Source: Lacihabitans sp. CCS-44
GTDB lineage: Bacteria; Bacteroidota; Bacteroidia; Cytophagales; Spirosomataceae
DNA length: 64,000 nucleotides
NCBI RefSeq assembly: GCF_024343735.1
Contig: NZ_RJUE01000059.1
Span: 124,001-188,000, forward strand
Reading direction: 5' to 3'
Shown here: one piece after another, positions 45,562 to 53,881 of the stretch
How the letters are laid out: each line of letters opens with the position of its first letter
Position numbering within the stretch: position 1 is the first letter of the stretch
Position numbers and translations under genes: made by a program
Notes under the pieces: generated by a model
The model's database searches: none
Told to the model about the DNA's origin: nothing
What the model saw: only the letters and a program-made list of their open reading frames with translations

Positions 45562-46644
45562 ATGTCTAGAGCTCAAGTTTATTTTACGGCTGGTCCAGCA
45601 GAACTATACCCCAAGTTTGAAGAATATTTGCAAGAATTTGTGGATTTGCAGATCGGGTCAATTTCGCACAGAAGTGGTCAATTCAAAAAAATCTATCAAC
45701 ATACCGACGAGCAACTGCGAATATTGATGAATATTCCAGCCGAAAATACTATTATGTTTACGGGTTCGGCTTCTGAAATATGGGAAAAATTAATATTGAG
45801 CACGGTAGAACACGAGTCTTTTCATTTGGTAAATGGTTCATTCTCAGCTAAATTCTACCAATATGCACAAATGTTACAAAAACACGCCACGAGTTTTGAA
45901 AAACCGCTAGGTCAGGGATTTTCTTACGGAGAGATAGCTGTTCCAGAGTTTGCGGAATTGATTTGTACAACCCAAAACGAGACTTCAACTGGTGTACAAA
46001 TGCGTGAAGCTGATATTCATAAACTCAAACGCAGCAACAATGATAAATTAATTGCGGTTGATATGGTTTCGTCTGCCCCAATTCCGAATCTAGATTTCAC
46101 AGTAGTAGATACGGCCTTTTTTTCTGTTCAGAAAAGCTTTGGTATGCCGGCTGGCTTAGGCGTTTGGATAGCCAACGAAAGATGTCTTGAAAAAGCCAAA
46201 CAACTCAAAGCCAAAGGAATAAACATTGGAGCTCACCATGATTTGCCAACACTTTGGAAAGGAGCCAAAGAATACCAGAACCCAGCAACACCAAATGTAA
46301 TGGGGATTTTTATTCTCGGAAAAATAGCCGAGGATATGAATCGAGTAGGCATAGAGAAAATCAGAAAAGAGACTGACGACAAAGCCAAAAAGCTGTATAA
46401 ATATTTTGAAAACAAAGCAGGATACAGCTTATCAGTAAGCGAAAGTGAGCTAAGATCGAGAACGGTAGCAGTTATAAATACCGAGAAACCATCTTCGGAA
46501 ATCATTAATTATTTAAAAACCAAAAACATGATTGTTGGCTCAGGCTATGGCCCAGGTAAAGATTCTCAAATTAGAATCTCAAATTTCATTGCCAATAGTG
46601 CCGAACAAATAGATAATTTATTAAAAGAAGTTGAAAAGTTTTAG
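45562..46644 (+). CDS. serC: class V aminotransferase, phosphoserine transaminase-like
   Basis: A PLP enzyme of 360 residues. The cofactor lysine is K191 in FFSVQKSFGMPAG and Asp167 in AVDMVSSAP binds the ring nitrogen. SISHRSGQFKK near residue 33 and the C-terminal GSGYGPGKDSQIRISNF are shared with phosphoserine aminotransferases, which make serine and take part in pyridoxine synthesis. The serC assignment is likely, but a related transaminase cannot be excluded; serA is not in the window. Confidence 0.75.
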   Translation: MSRAQVYFTAGPAELYPKFEEYLQEFVDLQIGSISHRSGQFKKIYQHTDEQLRILMNIPAENTIMFTGSASEIWEKLILSTVEHESFHLVNGSFSAKFYQYAQMLQKHATSFEKPLGQGFSYGEIAVPEFAELICTTQNETSTGVQMREADIHKLKRSNNDKLIAVDMVSSAPIPNLDFTVVDTAFFSVQKSFGMPAGLGVWIANERCLEKAKQLKAKGINIGAHHDLPTLWKGAKEYQNPATPNVMGIFILGKIAEDMNRVGIEKIRKETDDKAKKLYKYFENKAGYSLSVSESELRSRTVAVINTEKPSSEIINYLKTKNMIVGSGYGPGKDSQIRISNFIANSAEQIDNLLKEVEKF

Positions 46645-46650
46645 AAAATA

Positions 46651-46681
46651 TTGGTTTTCAAAATAAAAACTCCTAATTTTG
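46651..46681 (+). promoter_or_regulatory. promoter of the L31 gene
   Basis: TTG (46651-46653) and TAATTTTG (46674-46681) are 20 bases apart, an exact fit to TTG-N17-23-TAnnTTTG. Confidence 0.65.
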
Positions 46682-46721
46682 CAGCCCAATCGAGGAATAA
46701 TTAGATTTAATCAATAGAGAA

Positions 46722-46967
46722 ATGAAAAAAGATATTCATCCAAATTATAGAGAAGTAGTATTCTGGGACTTGACTTCAGACGAAAAATTCTTGAGCCGTT
46801 CATGTGTAGACACTAAGGAAACAATAGTTTTCGAAGATGGCAAAGAGTATCCAGTTTGTAAAGTCGAGGTTAGCTCAAAGTCGCACCCTTTCTATACAGG
46901 CAAAAACGTATTATTAGATACTACAGGACGTGTTGATAAATTCAACAGACGCTACGGTAAGAAATAA
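46722..46967 (+). CDS. rpmE2: 50S ribosomal protein L31 type B (zinc-free form)
   Basis: An 81-residue ribosomal protein with the [21 protein letters not shown] start and [27 protein letters not shown] end of L31. It lacks the CxxC zinc-binding cysteines of type A and has the type B insertion, so it is the zinc-independent form. It is transcribed from its own promoter and ends at a terminator. Confidence 0.96.
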   Translation: MKKDIHPNYREVVFWDLTSDEKFLSRSCVDTKETIVFEDGKEYPVCKVEVSSKSHPFYTGKNVLLDTTGRVDKFNRRYGKK

Positions 46968-46986
46968 TTCGTACAAAATCATTCTG

Positions 46987-47020
46987 AAAAGCCTTTTCGA
47001 ATCTTCGGAAGGGCTTTTTT
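46987..47020 (+). terminator. terminator of the L31 gene
   Basis: AAAAGCC pairs with GGGCTTTT around a TTTTCGAATCTTCGGAA core; a T run follows. Confidence 0.7.
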
Positions 47021-47040
47021 ATTGAGAAAAGCTTGAAACC

Positions 47041-47829
47041 TTGGCAAAAAGAAGCAAAAAGGCCAAATATACCCTAAAGCCACAAATAAAGCGATGGCTT
47101 AAATTGTCGCTCATTCTGATGAGCCCAATCCTACTATATGTTTGTTATTACGCCTACAAAGAATTCAAAGCCGGTCTAATAAAATACAAAGCATTTGGGA
47201 TTTACATTCCGAATCAATACAAAGTACACGGCATAGATGTATCACACTATCAGCAGATTATCAATTGGAAGTCGGTAAAAGCCATGAACATAGAAGGTGT
47301 CAACATCGACTTTGCTTTTCTGAAAGCCACTCAAGGTACACAAACCATTGATTTACAATATTTTCAAAACAGACTACGGGCAAGAAAAGCAGATGTGGCT
47401 GTTGGTGCCTATCACTTTTTTGTAGCCAGCAAAGACCCCGTTCAGCAAGCTAATCTTTTCTGCAAAATAGTCCAAATCAGAAAAGGAGATTTACCACCAG
47501 TGGTGGATATAGAGAAAGAATACCATCAGTCGAGTGACAAAATCAGAAAAAACCTTAAAACTTGGCTCAGATTGGTGGAAAGAAGATACGATGCGAAACC
47601 CATTATTTACACAAACGTCGATTTTTACAAAAATCACTTAGAGGGTTATTTTGATAGCTATCCAGTCTGGATTGCACATTACACCAAACTCCGAGAGCCA
47701 AATATTGAAAAAGAATGGATGTTTTGGCAACTAAGTGAAGAAGCTACAGTGAATGGCATAAAAGGAAAGGTGGACTTCAATGTGTTTAATGGCTCAAAAG
47801 AAGAGTTTGAAAAGCTCAAAATCAAATAG
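47041..47829 (+). CDS. GH25 lysozyme-like muramidase with membrane anchor
   Basis: A 262-residue protein: a basic N-terminus, a single membrane helix (about 22-38), then a GH25 domain. The catalytic acids are in VHGIDVSHYQ and PPVVDIEKEY, and PIIYTNVDFYKNHL and DFNVFNGSKEEF are typical of the family. It would cut the peptidoglycan glycan strand between MurNAc and GlcNAc from the periplasm. The start is a TTG; an in-frame TGA lies 18 bases upstream and no ATG fits. The 3' end overlaps the DMT gene convergently by 8 bases. Confidence 0.85.
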   Translation: MAKRSKKAKYTLKPQIKRWLKLSLILMSPILLYVCYYAYKEFKAGLIKYKAFGIYIPNQYKVHGIDVSHYQQIINWKSVKAMNIEGVNIDFAFLKATQGTQTIDLQYFQNRLRARKADVAVGAYHFFVASKDPVQQANLFCKIVQIRKGDLPPVVDIEKEYHQSSDKIRKNLKTWLRLVERRYDAKPIIYTNVDFYKNHLEGYFDSYPVWIAHYTKLREPNIEKEWMFWQLSEEATVNGIKGKVDFNVFNGSKEEFEKLKIK

Positions 47830-48688
47830 TTGCCACTGATTTTCTATTCAAAAAAAGCGGTTGAAGAAAAACAGATAACAAAACCAAAGCACCACCCAAA
47901 TAAAACTGCTTTGACATTCGTTCGCTATCTCCAAAAATAAAATAAGCCAACACTACGCCATAAACAGGTTCAAGATTTAGACTTAGATTTACTGTAAAAA
48001 CAGAAATCTTCTTCATGATTTTTATCATTTGTGCATGCGGAATAACCGTACAAACCAAAGCCAAGACCAACAACCAAACCCAATCTTGTTGGCTCATTAT
48101 CAAATCTTGCTTTTCATAAAAGGCCAAATAAACCACCAAACAAACTAAAAATGCCGCACTAAGCTCATAAAAACTTATTAGTTGACTGTCAAATCTGTGG
48201 GTAAGTTTTGAATTAAAAATCGTAAAAGCTGCACACAAAAATGCCCCTAAAAGTCCTAGTAGAATTCCTGAAAGATATTGAACCTCAAAACTAAACATTA
48301 CAGCTACACCCGCCACAGCTAATAAACCTAGCATTATTTCTCTGAAATCAATCTTCTTTTTGCCCAAAATCGGCTCCAATAAACTTGTAAAAAATGAGGT
48401 AGTAGAAAACGTAACTAAACTTATGGCTACTGTAGAAAGCTTAGCCGAACCAAAAAAGCACAACCAATGCAAGCCCAAAATAAATCCAACAAAAAGCAAC
48501 TTTCCCAAATCTGAAAGACTAATCTTTAGATTAACTTTTCTGATATATAAAATCAGAAATAAAGCTACTGCTGCCACCAAAGTTCTATAAAAGACCACAG
48601 CTAATGTAGTGGCTTCTATAAGTTTACCCAGAATCCCTGTAAAACTCAATAGCAAAACCAAAACATGTAATTTTAAATAATCCCTCAT
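47822..48688 (-). CDS. DMT-family (EamA) transporter
   Basis: An integral membrane protein of 288 residues with ten helices in two EamA repeats; FYRTLVAAVALFLILY and YGVVLAYFIFGDSERMS segments match. EamA proteins export or import metabolites such as amino acids; the substrate is unknown. The start at ATG 48688 (MRDYLKLHV) is preferred because an upstream GTG start would run into the terminator hairpin of the preceding gene. Confidence 0.85.
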   Translation of the reverse strand: MRDYLKLHVLVLLLSFTGILGKLIEATTLAVVFYRTLVAAVALFLILYIRKVNLKISLSDLGKLLFVGFILGLHWLCFFGSAKLSTVAISLVTFSTTSFFTSLLEPILGKKKIDFREIMLGLLAVAGVAVMFSFEVQYLSGILLGLLGAFLCAAFTIFNSKLTHRFDSQLISFYELSAAFLVCLVVYLAFYEKQDLIMSQQDWVWLLVLALVCTVIPHAQMIKIMKKISVFTVNLSLNLEPVYGVVLAYFIFGDSERMSKQFYLGGALVLLSVFLQPLFLNRKSVATI

Positions 48689-48702
48689 ATTGCTTAAAAA
48701 AG

Positions 48703-48728
48703 AAAAACCCACCAGTTGGCGGGTTTTA
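48703..48728 (-). terminator. terminator of the GNAT gene
   Basis: AAAACCC (48704-48710) pairs with GGGTTTT (48721-48727); T run on the minus strand. Confidence 0.7.
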
Positions 48729-48751
48729 TTCTATTCTACCTTTGATATTTT

Positions 48752-49492
48752 TTACTGTTCTATTAGTTCCTGCTGACTCACTCGACTGGGATGAGCTTTT
48801 TTTTTACTTTTTTCCTCTCTTCTAAGCAAAATTCTCTGTTTCAAACTCATCCATTTTTCATAAAGGCTTGATTCTGTTATAAAATCCCAAAACTCAGGTT
48901 TTTTACCTTCGGTTATGACTGTTCTTACTTCATCGGCATCATATTTCATTCCCGTACACAAGCAATGTGCTCTGTTGGTACGGTTCAAAATATCAAAATT
49001 CACGCAGCTTGAGCAGCCCTTCCAGAATTCATCGTCTTTTGGCAACTCAGAAAAAGGAACAGGCAAGTAACCCAGCTCCGAGTTAATCTTCATTACAGCC
49101 AAACTGGTGGTAAGTCCAATGATTTTAGCCTCAGGATATTTTGTTCTCGAAAGATTAAATGCTTTTGCTTTTATCGAAGTCGCGATTCCGCTCTTTCTGT
49201 GGTTGGGGTGTACTATAAGACCCGAGTTGGCCACAAATTTGCCATGCTCCCACGTCTCGATATAACAAAAACCCACCCATTCGCCATCAAGTGTTGTAGC
49301 TATTACTGCCTTGTCTTCCATCATTTTCTGACGTAGATACTCCGGCGAACGCTTGGCTATACCCGTACCACGGGCTTTGGCACTGAGTTCCATTTCAGAA
49401 CATATCTGTTCTGCGTAATTCAAGTGATTTTCGTCGGCTACCTGAACTATATAATTGCCAATAATACTTTTTTCTATTGTACTCATCGTCAT
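48752..49492 (-). CDS. GNAT acetyltransferase with a four-cysteine cluster, N-acetylglutamate-synthase-like
   Basis: A 246-residue acetyltransferase. The acetyl-CoA site is ANSGLIVHPNHRKSGIATSI (about 89-108). A four-cysteine arrangement C160-x2-C163 and C177-x-C179 follows, probably a zinc site. The sequence resembles the GNAT that precedes argG in Bacteroides arginine operons and is thought to make N-acetylglutamate; that similarity is from memory. No other arginine gene is near. It is preceded by a 180-base structured leader with a consensus promoter. Confidence 0.8.
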   Translation of the reverse strand: MTMSTIEKSIIGNYIVQVADENHLNYAEQICSEMELSAKARGTGIAKRSPEYLRQKMMEDKAVIATTLDGEWVGFCYIETWEHGKFVANSGLIVHPNHRKSGIATSIKAKAFNLSRTKYPEAKIIGLTTSLAVMKINSELGYLPVPFSELPKDDEFWKGCSSCVNFDILNRTNRAHCLCTGMKYDADEVRTVITEGKKPEFWDFITESSLYEKWMSLKQRILLRREEKSKKKAHPSRVSQQELIEQ

Positions 49493-49673
49493 TTGACAGG
49501 GGCAAACCCTTAATAGGAGACGGTGTATCCGCGATTGTTAAAGATGAAAAAAAGAGATAAAGAACAAAGGCGATTCGCAAATGAGCAAAATGCCTCATGC
49601 TTGGGTCCTTGCGGACCGCATTCGTCGGAAGGGTGATATCGGAAGGTTAATCTTTACCATTCTTTGTATTAGT
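49493..49673 (-). ncRNA. structured 5' leader of the GNAT gene
   Basis: From the consensus promoter to the ATG about 180 bases are transcribed without an obvious gene. Within it GGTCC-GCAA-GGACC forms a perfect hairpin with a GNRA tetraloop, extended by ATGC/GCAT across a 3-base bulge, and an ATGA...TCAT hairpin lies next to it. A GGG-TTT-GCCCC pairing lies near the start codon. A cis-regulatory RNA is suggested; no known riboswitch class was recognised. A 67-codon frame overlaps it and the GNAT start but lacks protein-like features. Confidence 0.45.
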
Positions 49674-49679
49674 CGGTAC

Positions 49680-49708
49680 AAATATAGAATGAATTCTAAT
49701 CTTACAAT
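49680..49708 (-). promoter_or_regulatory. promoter of the GNAT gene
   Basis: On the minus strand TTG (49708-49706) and TATATTTG (49687-49680) are 18 bases apart, an exact consensus match. The start site falls near 49673. Confidence 0.65.
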
Positions 49709-49776
49709 AATTATTAATCTTATTTTTTTGTCAATAAATTGTTAAGATTCTCTATCAATTCACCGTGTGAGCAATA

Positions 49777-50703
49777 TTAACGCCTGTTATCGTCGTTTTC
49801 AAACATGCTCAAATAGCTCATATATCGGCTTTCAGAGATTTCTCCAGCCTCTACAGCATCTTTTACGGCACACTTGGGTTCGTTGATATGCAGGCAGTTA
49901 TGAAATTTGCATTGACCCAATAAATCTCTGAATTCAGGAAAATAATGAGCCAATTCTTCGTTATCTATGTCCACCAAACCGAGCTCTTTAATACCTGGTG
50001 AGTCAATAATAAATGTTTTATTGGGCAACTCAAACATTTCTGCAAAAGTAGTGGTATGCACACCTTTGCTTGAAAAATCAGAAATTTCGGAAGTAGCTAA
50101 ATCCAAGTCCGGATCTAGAATATTGATGAGGGTAGATTTTCCCACACCAGAATGCCCAGATATCAAAGAAATTTTGTTGGCCAACTTTGCCAGAAATTCA
50201 TCTATTCCCTTTTTAGTCAGCGTTGAAGTAGAAACACAGTCATAACCCAAGTGGGTATATAAGTTCATCAAAGCATCCTGAAAAATGACGCCCTTTTTAT
50301 TCAAAAGGTCAAATTTATTAAAAACAATCAAAACTGGAATTCTAAATGTCTCCGCAGTTACCAAAAATCTATCTATAAAACCCAGTGAAGTTTTCGGGCT
50401 TGCCAAAGTCACAATCAGCACAAGTTGATCAATATTTGAGGCCAACAGATGACCATGAGCGGTTTTGTGAACAGACTTCCGGATGATGTAGTTTTTGCGT
50501 GGAAGTATCTCTTTTATGATGCCAATGCTTTCGTCTTCGAGGTCAAAAACCACCTTATCGCCAACCGAAAGCGGGTTGGTAACTTTCAAATCTTTTATTT
50601 TAAATTTGCCCTTTAACCTGCATGAAAACAGCCTGTCGTTCTCATCTCTAACTTCATACCAACTCCCCGTAGACCTGAAAACAGTACCAATTTTATTTTC
50701 CAA
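49777..50703 (-). CDS. rsgA: ribosome small-subunit-dependent GTPase A
   Basis: A circularly permuted GTPase that checks 30S maturation. It has an N-terminal OB fold (IGTVFRSTGSWYEV), G4 motif NKFD, G1 motif SGHSGVGKSTL, and the C-terminal zinc-binding CKFHNCLHINEPKC. I chose a TTG start at 50703 (reading M-ENKIGTVF) because family members begin just before the STGSWY motif; a TTG at 50727 adds eight residues. The gene is monocistronic. Confidence 0.93.
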   Translation of the reverse strand: MENKIGTVFRSTGSWYEVRDENDRLFSCRLKGKFKIKDLKVTNPLSVGDKVVFDLEDESIGIIKEILPRKNYIIRKSVHKTAHGHLLASNIDQLVLIVTLASPKTSLGFIDRFLVTAETFRIPVLIVFNKFDLLNKKGVIFQDALMNLYTHLGYDCVSTSTLTKKGIDEFLAKLANKISLISGHSGVGKSTLINILDPDLDLATSEISDFSSKGVHTTTFAEMFELPNKTFIIDSPGIKELGLVDIDNEELAHYFPEFRDLLGQCKFHNCLHINEPKCAVKDAVEAGEISESRYMSYLSMFENDDNRR

Positions 50704-50940
50704 ATGACCGTATTTAAATGCAAACAAAGCTAAATGATTTTTATCTTAAATAAAAACAAAGCCTTTTAATAAAAAAAATAGAGCAAAATGAAAGTTTGGT
50801 TTAATTTTTGAAATAACAAACTAATACAGAGGCTTTTGGAAAATTATTTACCTTAAAATAAGATTTAAGGAAATTTTAAGTACTTGTTAAAACAATTTTT
50901 GAATCATTTACGTTATTTGGTTTATTAAACAAACAATATC

Positions 50941-51054
50941 ATGAAAAAGGGCGTGTTATTCGGATTGGCGGCTTTGGCAGTTGGAGTGGTGGTTTTGTCT
51001 TTAGGTAAAAAAGAAAAGCCATCAGACTATCCAAGACCTTTCATATACAAATGA
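50941..51054 (+). CDS. 37-residue single-pass membrane protein
   Basis: A short gene with an ATG and a clean TGA. The protein has a lysine-rich start, one hydrophobic segment (GVLFGLAALAVGVVVLSLG) and a charged, proline-rich tail (KKEKPSDYPRPFIYK). It lies in an otherwise non-coding stretch between rsgA and the crotonase gene. Small membrane peptides of this kind often modulate larger membrane complexes, but no partner is suggested here. Confidence 0.55.
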   Translation: MKKGVLFGLAALAVGVVVLSLGKKEKPSDYPRPFIYK

Positions 51055-51188
51055 TTGAAGATAAGAAAATTCAACCATGTTGTAAAGTTTTTTGCTAAAT
51101 TAAGATTTAGCAGGTAGAACCCTATTACCTTATAATTCCAAAAACCGACACAATTTTATACAATTTCATCAATACCCTGCCTTAATTT

Positions 51189-51217
51189 TTGATTTCAGAA
51201 TAAAATACCGAAATTTG
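51189..51217 (+). promoter_or_regulatory. promoter of the crotonase gene
   Basis: TTG (51189-51191) and GAAATTTG (51210-51217) are 18 bases apart; one mismatch to the -7 consensus. ATG 26 bases later. Confidence 0.45.
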
Positions 51218-51243
51218 GTTTTCATCATTAAATAAAAAATCAA

Positions 51244-52020
51244 ATGTTTGAGACGCTCCTCTATGAAGTAAAAGATGGTAAATGCTATATTACCCTCAAT
51301 CGCCCTGAAGTTTACAACGCCCTCAATAACAAGTTATTAACAGAACTACACGAAGCCATCAGCATTTGTAAAAACGATGATGCTGTTCGAGTGTTGGTAA
51401 TTTCGGGTGGAGATGGAAAAGCTTTTTGCTCTGGTGCCGACCTAAAGTCTGGCATTACAGATTCTAACTTAGGAAATGTACTAAAAGCTACCTATAACCC
51501 GCTAATTATGGGCATGAAAACTTTAGAGAAACCTATAATTTGTAAACTCAATGGCATGGCAGCTGGAGCTGGGATGTCTCTTGTTTTGGCTTGCGACATG
51601 ATTATTGCTGACAAAAACACTTACATGAGCGAGCTCTTTGTTGGCATTGGACTTCTCCCTGACGCTGGATCTATGTATTTCCTTCCAAGGATGATTGGCA
51701 CTCTGAAGGCATTTGAACTCTGTAGTACTGGCCGAAAAGTGTTTATGGAAGAAGCTTTACAAATGGGTTTAGTAAACAAAATAATTGAAACGGAGCTATT
51801 GTCCTACGAAGTTGAAAAAATGGCTGATTTTTATGCAAAATCAGCAACTAAAAGTATAGGACTGATGAAGAATATTCTCAATAAATCATTTGAAAATGAT
51901 CTTGAAACTGTCCTAAATCTTGAAGCCGAAGGCCAAACGCAATGCGGTTATAGTCATGATTTTGCAGAAGGAGTAATGGCCTTTTTACAAAAAAAAGAAC
52001 CGAACTTTCAAGGCAAATAA
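51244..52020 (+). CDS. enoyl-CoA hydratase/isomerase (crotonase), PaaG-like
   Basis: A 258-residue crotonase. The acyl-CoA oxyanion loop is at AFCSGADLKSG and NGMAAGAGMSLVLACDM, and GIGLLPDAGSMYFLPR carries the aspartate found in PaaG, the isomerase of aerobic phenylacetate degradation. The pattern is also shared with other isomerases, and no paa genes are near, so the pathway is not established. It stands alone. Confidence 0.82.
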   Translation: MFETLLYEVKDGKCYITLNRPEVYNALNNKLLTELHEAISICKNDDAVRVLVISGGDGKAFCSGADLKSGITDSNLGNVLKATYNPLIMGMKTLEKPIICKLNGMAAGAGMSLVLACDMIIADKNTYMSELFVGIGLLPDAGSMYFLPRMIGTLKAFELCSTGRKVFMEEALQMGLVNKIIETELLSYEVEKMADFYAKSATKSIGLMKNILNKSFENDLETVLNLEAEGQTQCGYSHDFAEGVMAFLQKKEPNFQGK

Positions 52021-52193
52021 TACGGTTGTATAATTTAAGAAATTAATATTTTGAACAAAAACAAAGACTTTAATTATAAAATCAAAACATTTTTTAGGAT
52101 TAAATCAAGTTCAATCCATAAAACCTTACAGGCAAAATAAAATTTAAGGTGGGCTTTTTATAAATTAGCTTTTTGGTACAACAAACACTGAGT

Positions 52194-53855
52194 ATGTCAG
52201 AAACAATTAAAGAACGAAGTTTGAATTTCGTAGAGGAAATCGTAGAAGCAGATTTGAAGTCGGGAAAACACAGTGGCAGATTGCTAACTCGTTTTCCACC
52301 TGAGCCCAATGGTTATTTACACATTGGCCATGCAAAGTCTATTTGTCTAAATTTTGGTCTTGCTCTGAAATATGGCGGTGGTACTAATCTCCGCTTTGAT
52401 GACACCAATCCAGTAACAGAAGACACAGAATATGTAGAATCTATCAAAAACGATTTGCGTTGGTTGGGCTTTAACTGGACCAATGAAATGTATGCATCTG
52501 ACTACTTTGACCAACTCTTTAAATATGCAAAAAAACTCATAACCAAAGGCTTAGCCTATATAGATGACAGCTCTGCTGAGGAAATGGCCACTCAAAAAGG
52601 AACACCGAACGCACCTGGTGAGGAAAGTCCATACAGAAATAGAACTGTAGAAGAAAATTTGAGCCTGTTTGATGGTATGGCCAACGGCGATTTTGTAGAA
52701 GGAAGCAGAGTACTGCGTGCCAAAATAGACATGACATCGAGCAATATGCTCATGCGTGATCCTATTATTTACAGAATTAAGTTTGCTGAACACCACCGTA
52801 CGGGCAACAAATGGTGTATATATCCAATGTATGACTTTGCTCATGGACAATCTGATTCTATCGAAGGAATCACGCACTCTATATGTACCCTTGAATTTGT
52901 ATCGCACAGAGAATTGTATGACTGGTTTTTGGAGCAATTAGAAATCTTCCCTTCAAAACAATATGAATTTGCTCGTTTGAATCTTACATATACTGTGATG
53001 AGTAAGCGTAAGTTGCTTCAATTAGTAAACGAGGGGCATGTGACTGCTTGGGACGACCCTAGAATGCCAACGATATCGGGTATGCGTCGGAGAGGTTATA
53101 CTGCTAAATCTATCGTGGACTTTTGTGATAGGATAGGTATTCAAAAACGAGACAACCTTATAGATGTCAGTCTTTTAGAGTTTTTTGTAAGGGAAGACTT
53201 GAACAAAACCTCTACACGTGTCATGGCGGTTTTTGATCCTTTAAAAGTGGTCATAACAAACTTACCAGATGGAATTGTAGAACCTTGTAGTCTTGAAAAC
53301 AATCCTGAAGATCCAGAATCGGGACATAGGAAGGTAAATTTTACTAAGGAAATTTATATAGAACAGGGAGATTTTATGCTAGAACCTCCTGCTAAATATT
53401 TCAGACTTTCGCCAGGTAAAATGGTAAGACTCAAAGGAGCATTTATCATTCAATGCGACGAAGTCTTTGAAAATGAAGACGGGAGCATAAAAGAGCTTCA
53501 TTGTAGTTACATACCTTCCTCAAAAAGTGGTGCTGACGAGAGCGGTATAAAGGTGAAAGGTGTGATACAGTGGGTGAGTGCAACAGAAGGTGTAGAATCT
53601 GAAATCAGAATTTATGACAGGCTTTTTAAAGTGGAAGACCCCAGCTCAGAAGAAGGCGATTTTAAGGAATACATTAATGAAAACTCTCTGGAGGTTTTGA
53701 CAGCTTACGTGGAGCCCTCCTTGAAAGATGCAAAACCTGGTGACAGGTACCAATTTATGCGAAATGGATATTTTGTACCCGATACTGACTTTTCTTCAGA
53801 AAAATTGGTGTTTAATAAAACAGTTGGTCTCAAAGAAGGCTTTAAGGTTGGCTAA
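52194..53855 (+). CDS. glnS: glutaminyl-tRNA synthetase
   Basis: Class I synthetase charging tRNA-Gln directly. The ATG at 52194 gives a 553-residue protein with HIGH at 43-46 (in FPPEPNGYLHIGHAKS) and the KMSKS-equivalent VMSKRKLLQL; the C-terminal anticodon beta barrels follow. FDDTNP and YDFAHGQSDSIEGITHSICTLEF are diagnostic for GlnRS. A TTG 21 bases upstream is a less likely start. Direct GlnRS means the amidotransferase route is not needed for Gln in this organism. Confidence 0.97.
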   Translation: MSETIKERSLNFVEEIVEADLKSGKHSGRLLTRFPPEPNGYLHIGHAKSICLNFGLALKYGGGTNLRFDDTNPVTEDTEYVESIKNDLRWLGFNWTNEMYASDYFDQLFKYAKKLITKGLAYIDDSSAEEMATQKGTPNAPGEESPYRNRTVEENLSLFDGMANGDFVEGSRVLRAKIDMTSSNMLMRDPIIYRIKFAEHHRTGNKWCIYPMYDFAHGQSDSIEGITHSICTLEFVSHRELYDWFLEQLEIFPSKQYEFARLNLTYTVMSKRKLLQLVNEGHVTAWDDPRMPTISGMRRRGYTAKSIVDFCDRIGIQKRDNLIDVSLLEFFVREDLNKTSTRVMAVFDPLKVVITNLPDGIVEPCSLENNPEDPESGHRKVNFTKEIYIEQGDFMLEPPAKYFRLSPGKMVRLKGAFIIQCDEVFENEDGSIKELHCSYIPSSKSGADESGIKVKGVIQWVSATEGVESEIRIYDRLFKVEDPSSEEGDFKEYINENSLEVLTAYVEPSLKDAKPGDRYQFMRNGYFVPDTDFSSEKLVFNKTVGLKEGFKVG

Positions 53856-53881
53856 GTATTTACAACAAAATTTACGATAAA

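Noticed and set aside
49395-49598. 67-codon frame overlapping the GNAT leader as a leader peptide
   Set aside because: It overlaps the GNAT start out of frame, is not arginine-rich in a control-peptide manner, and has no RBS or conservation evidence.
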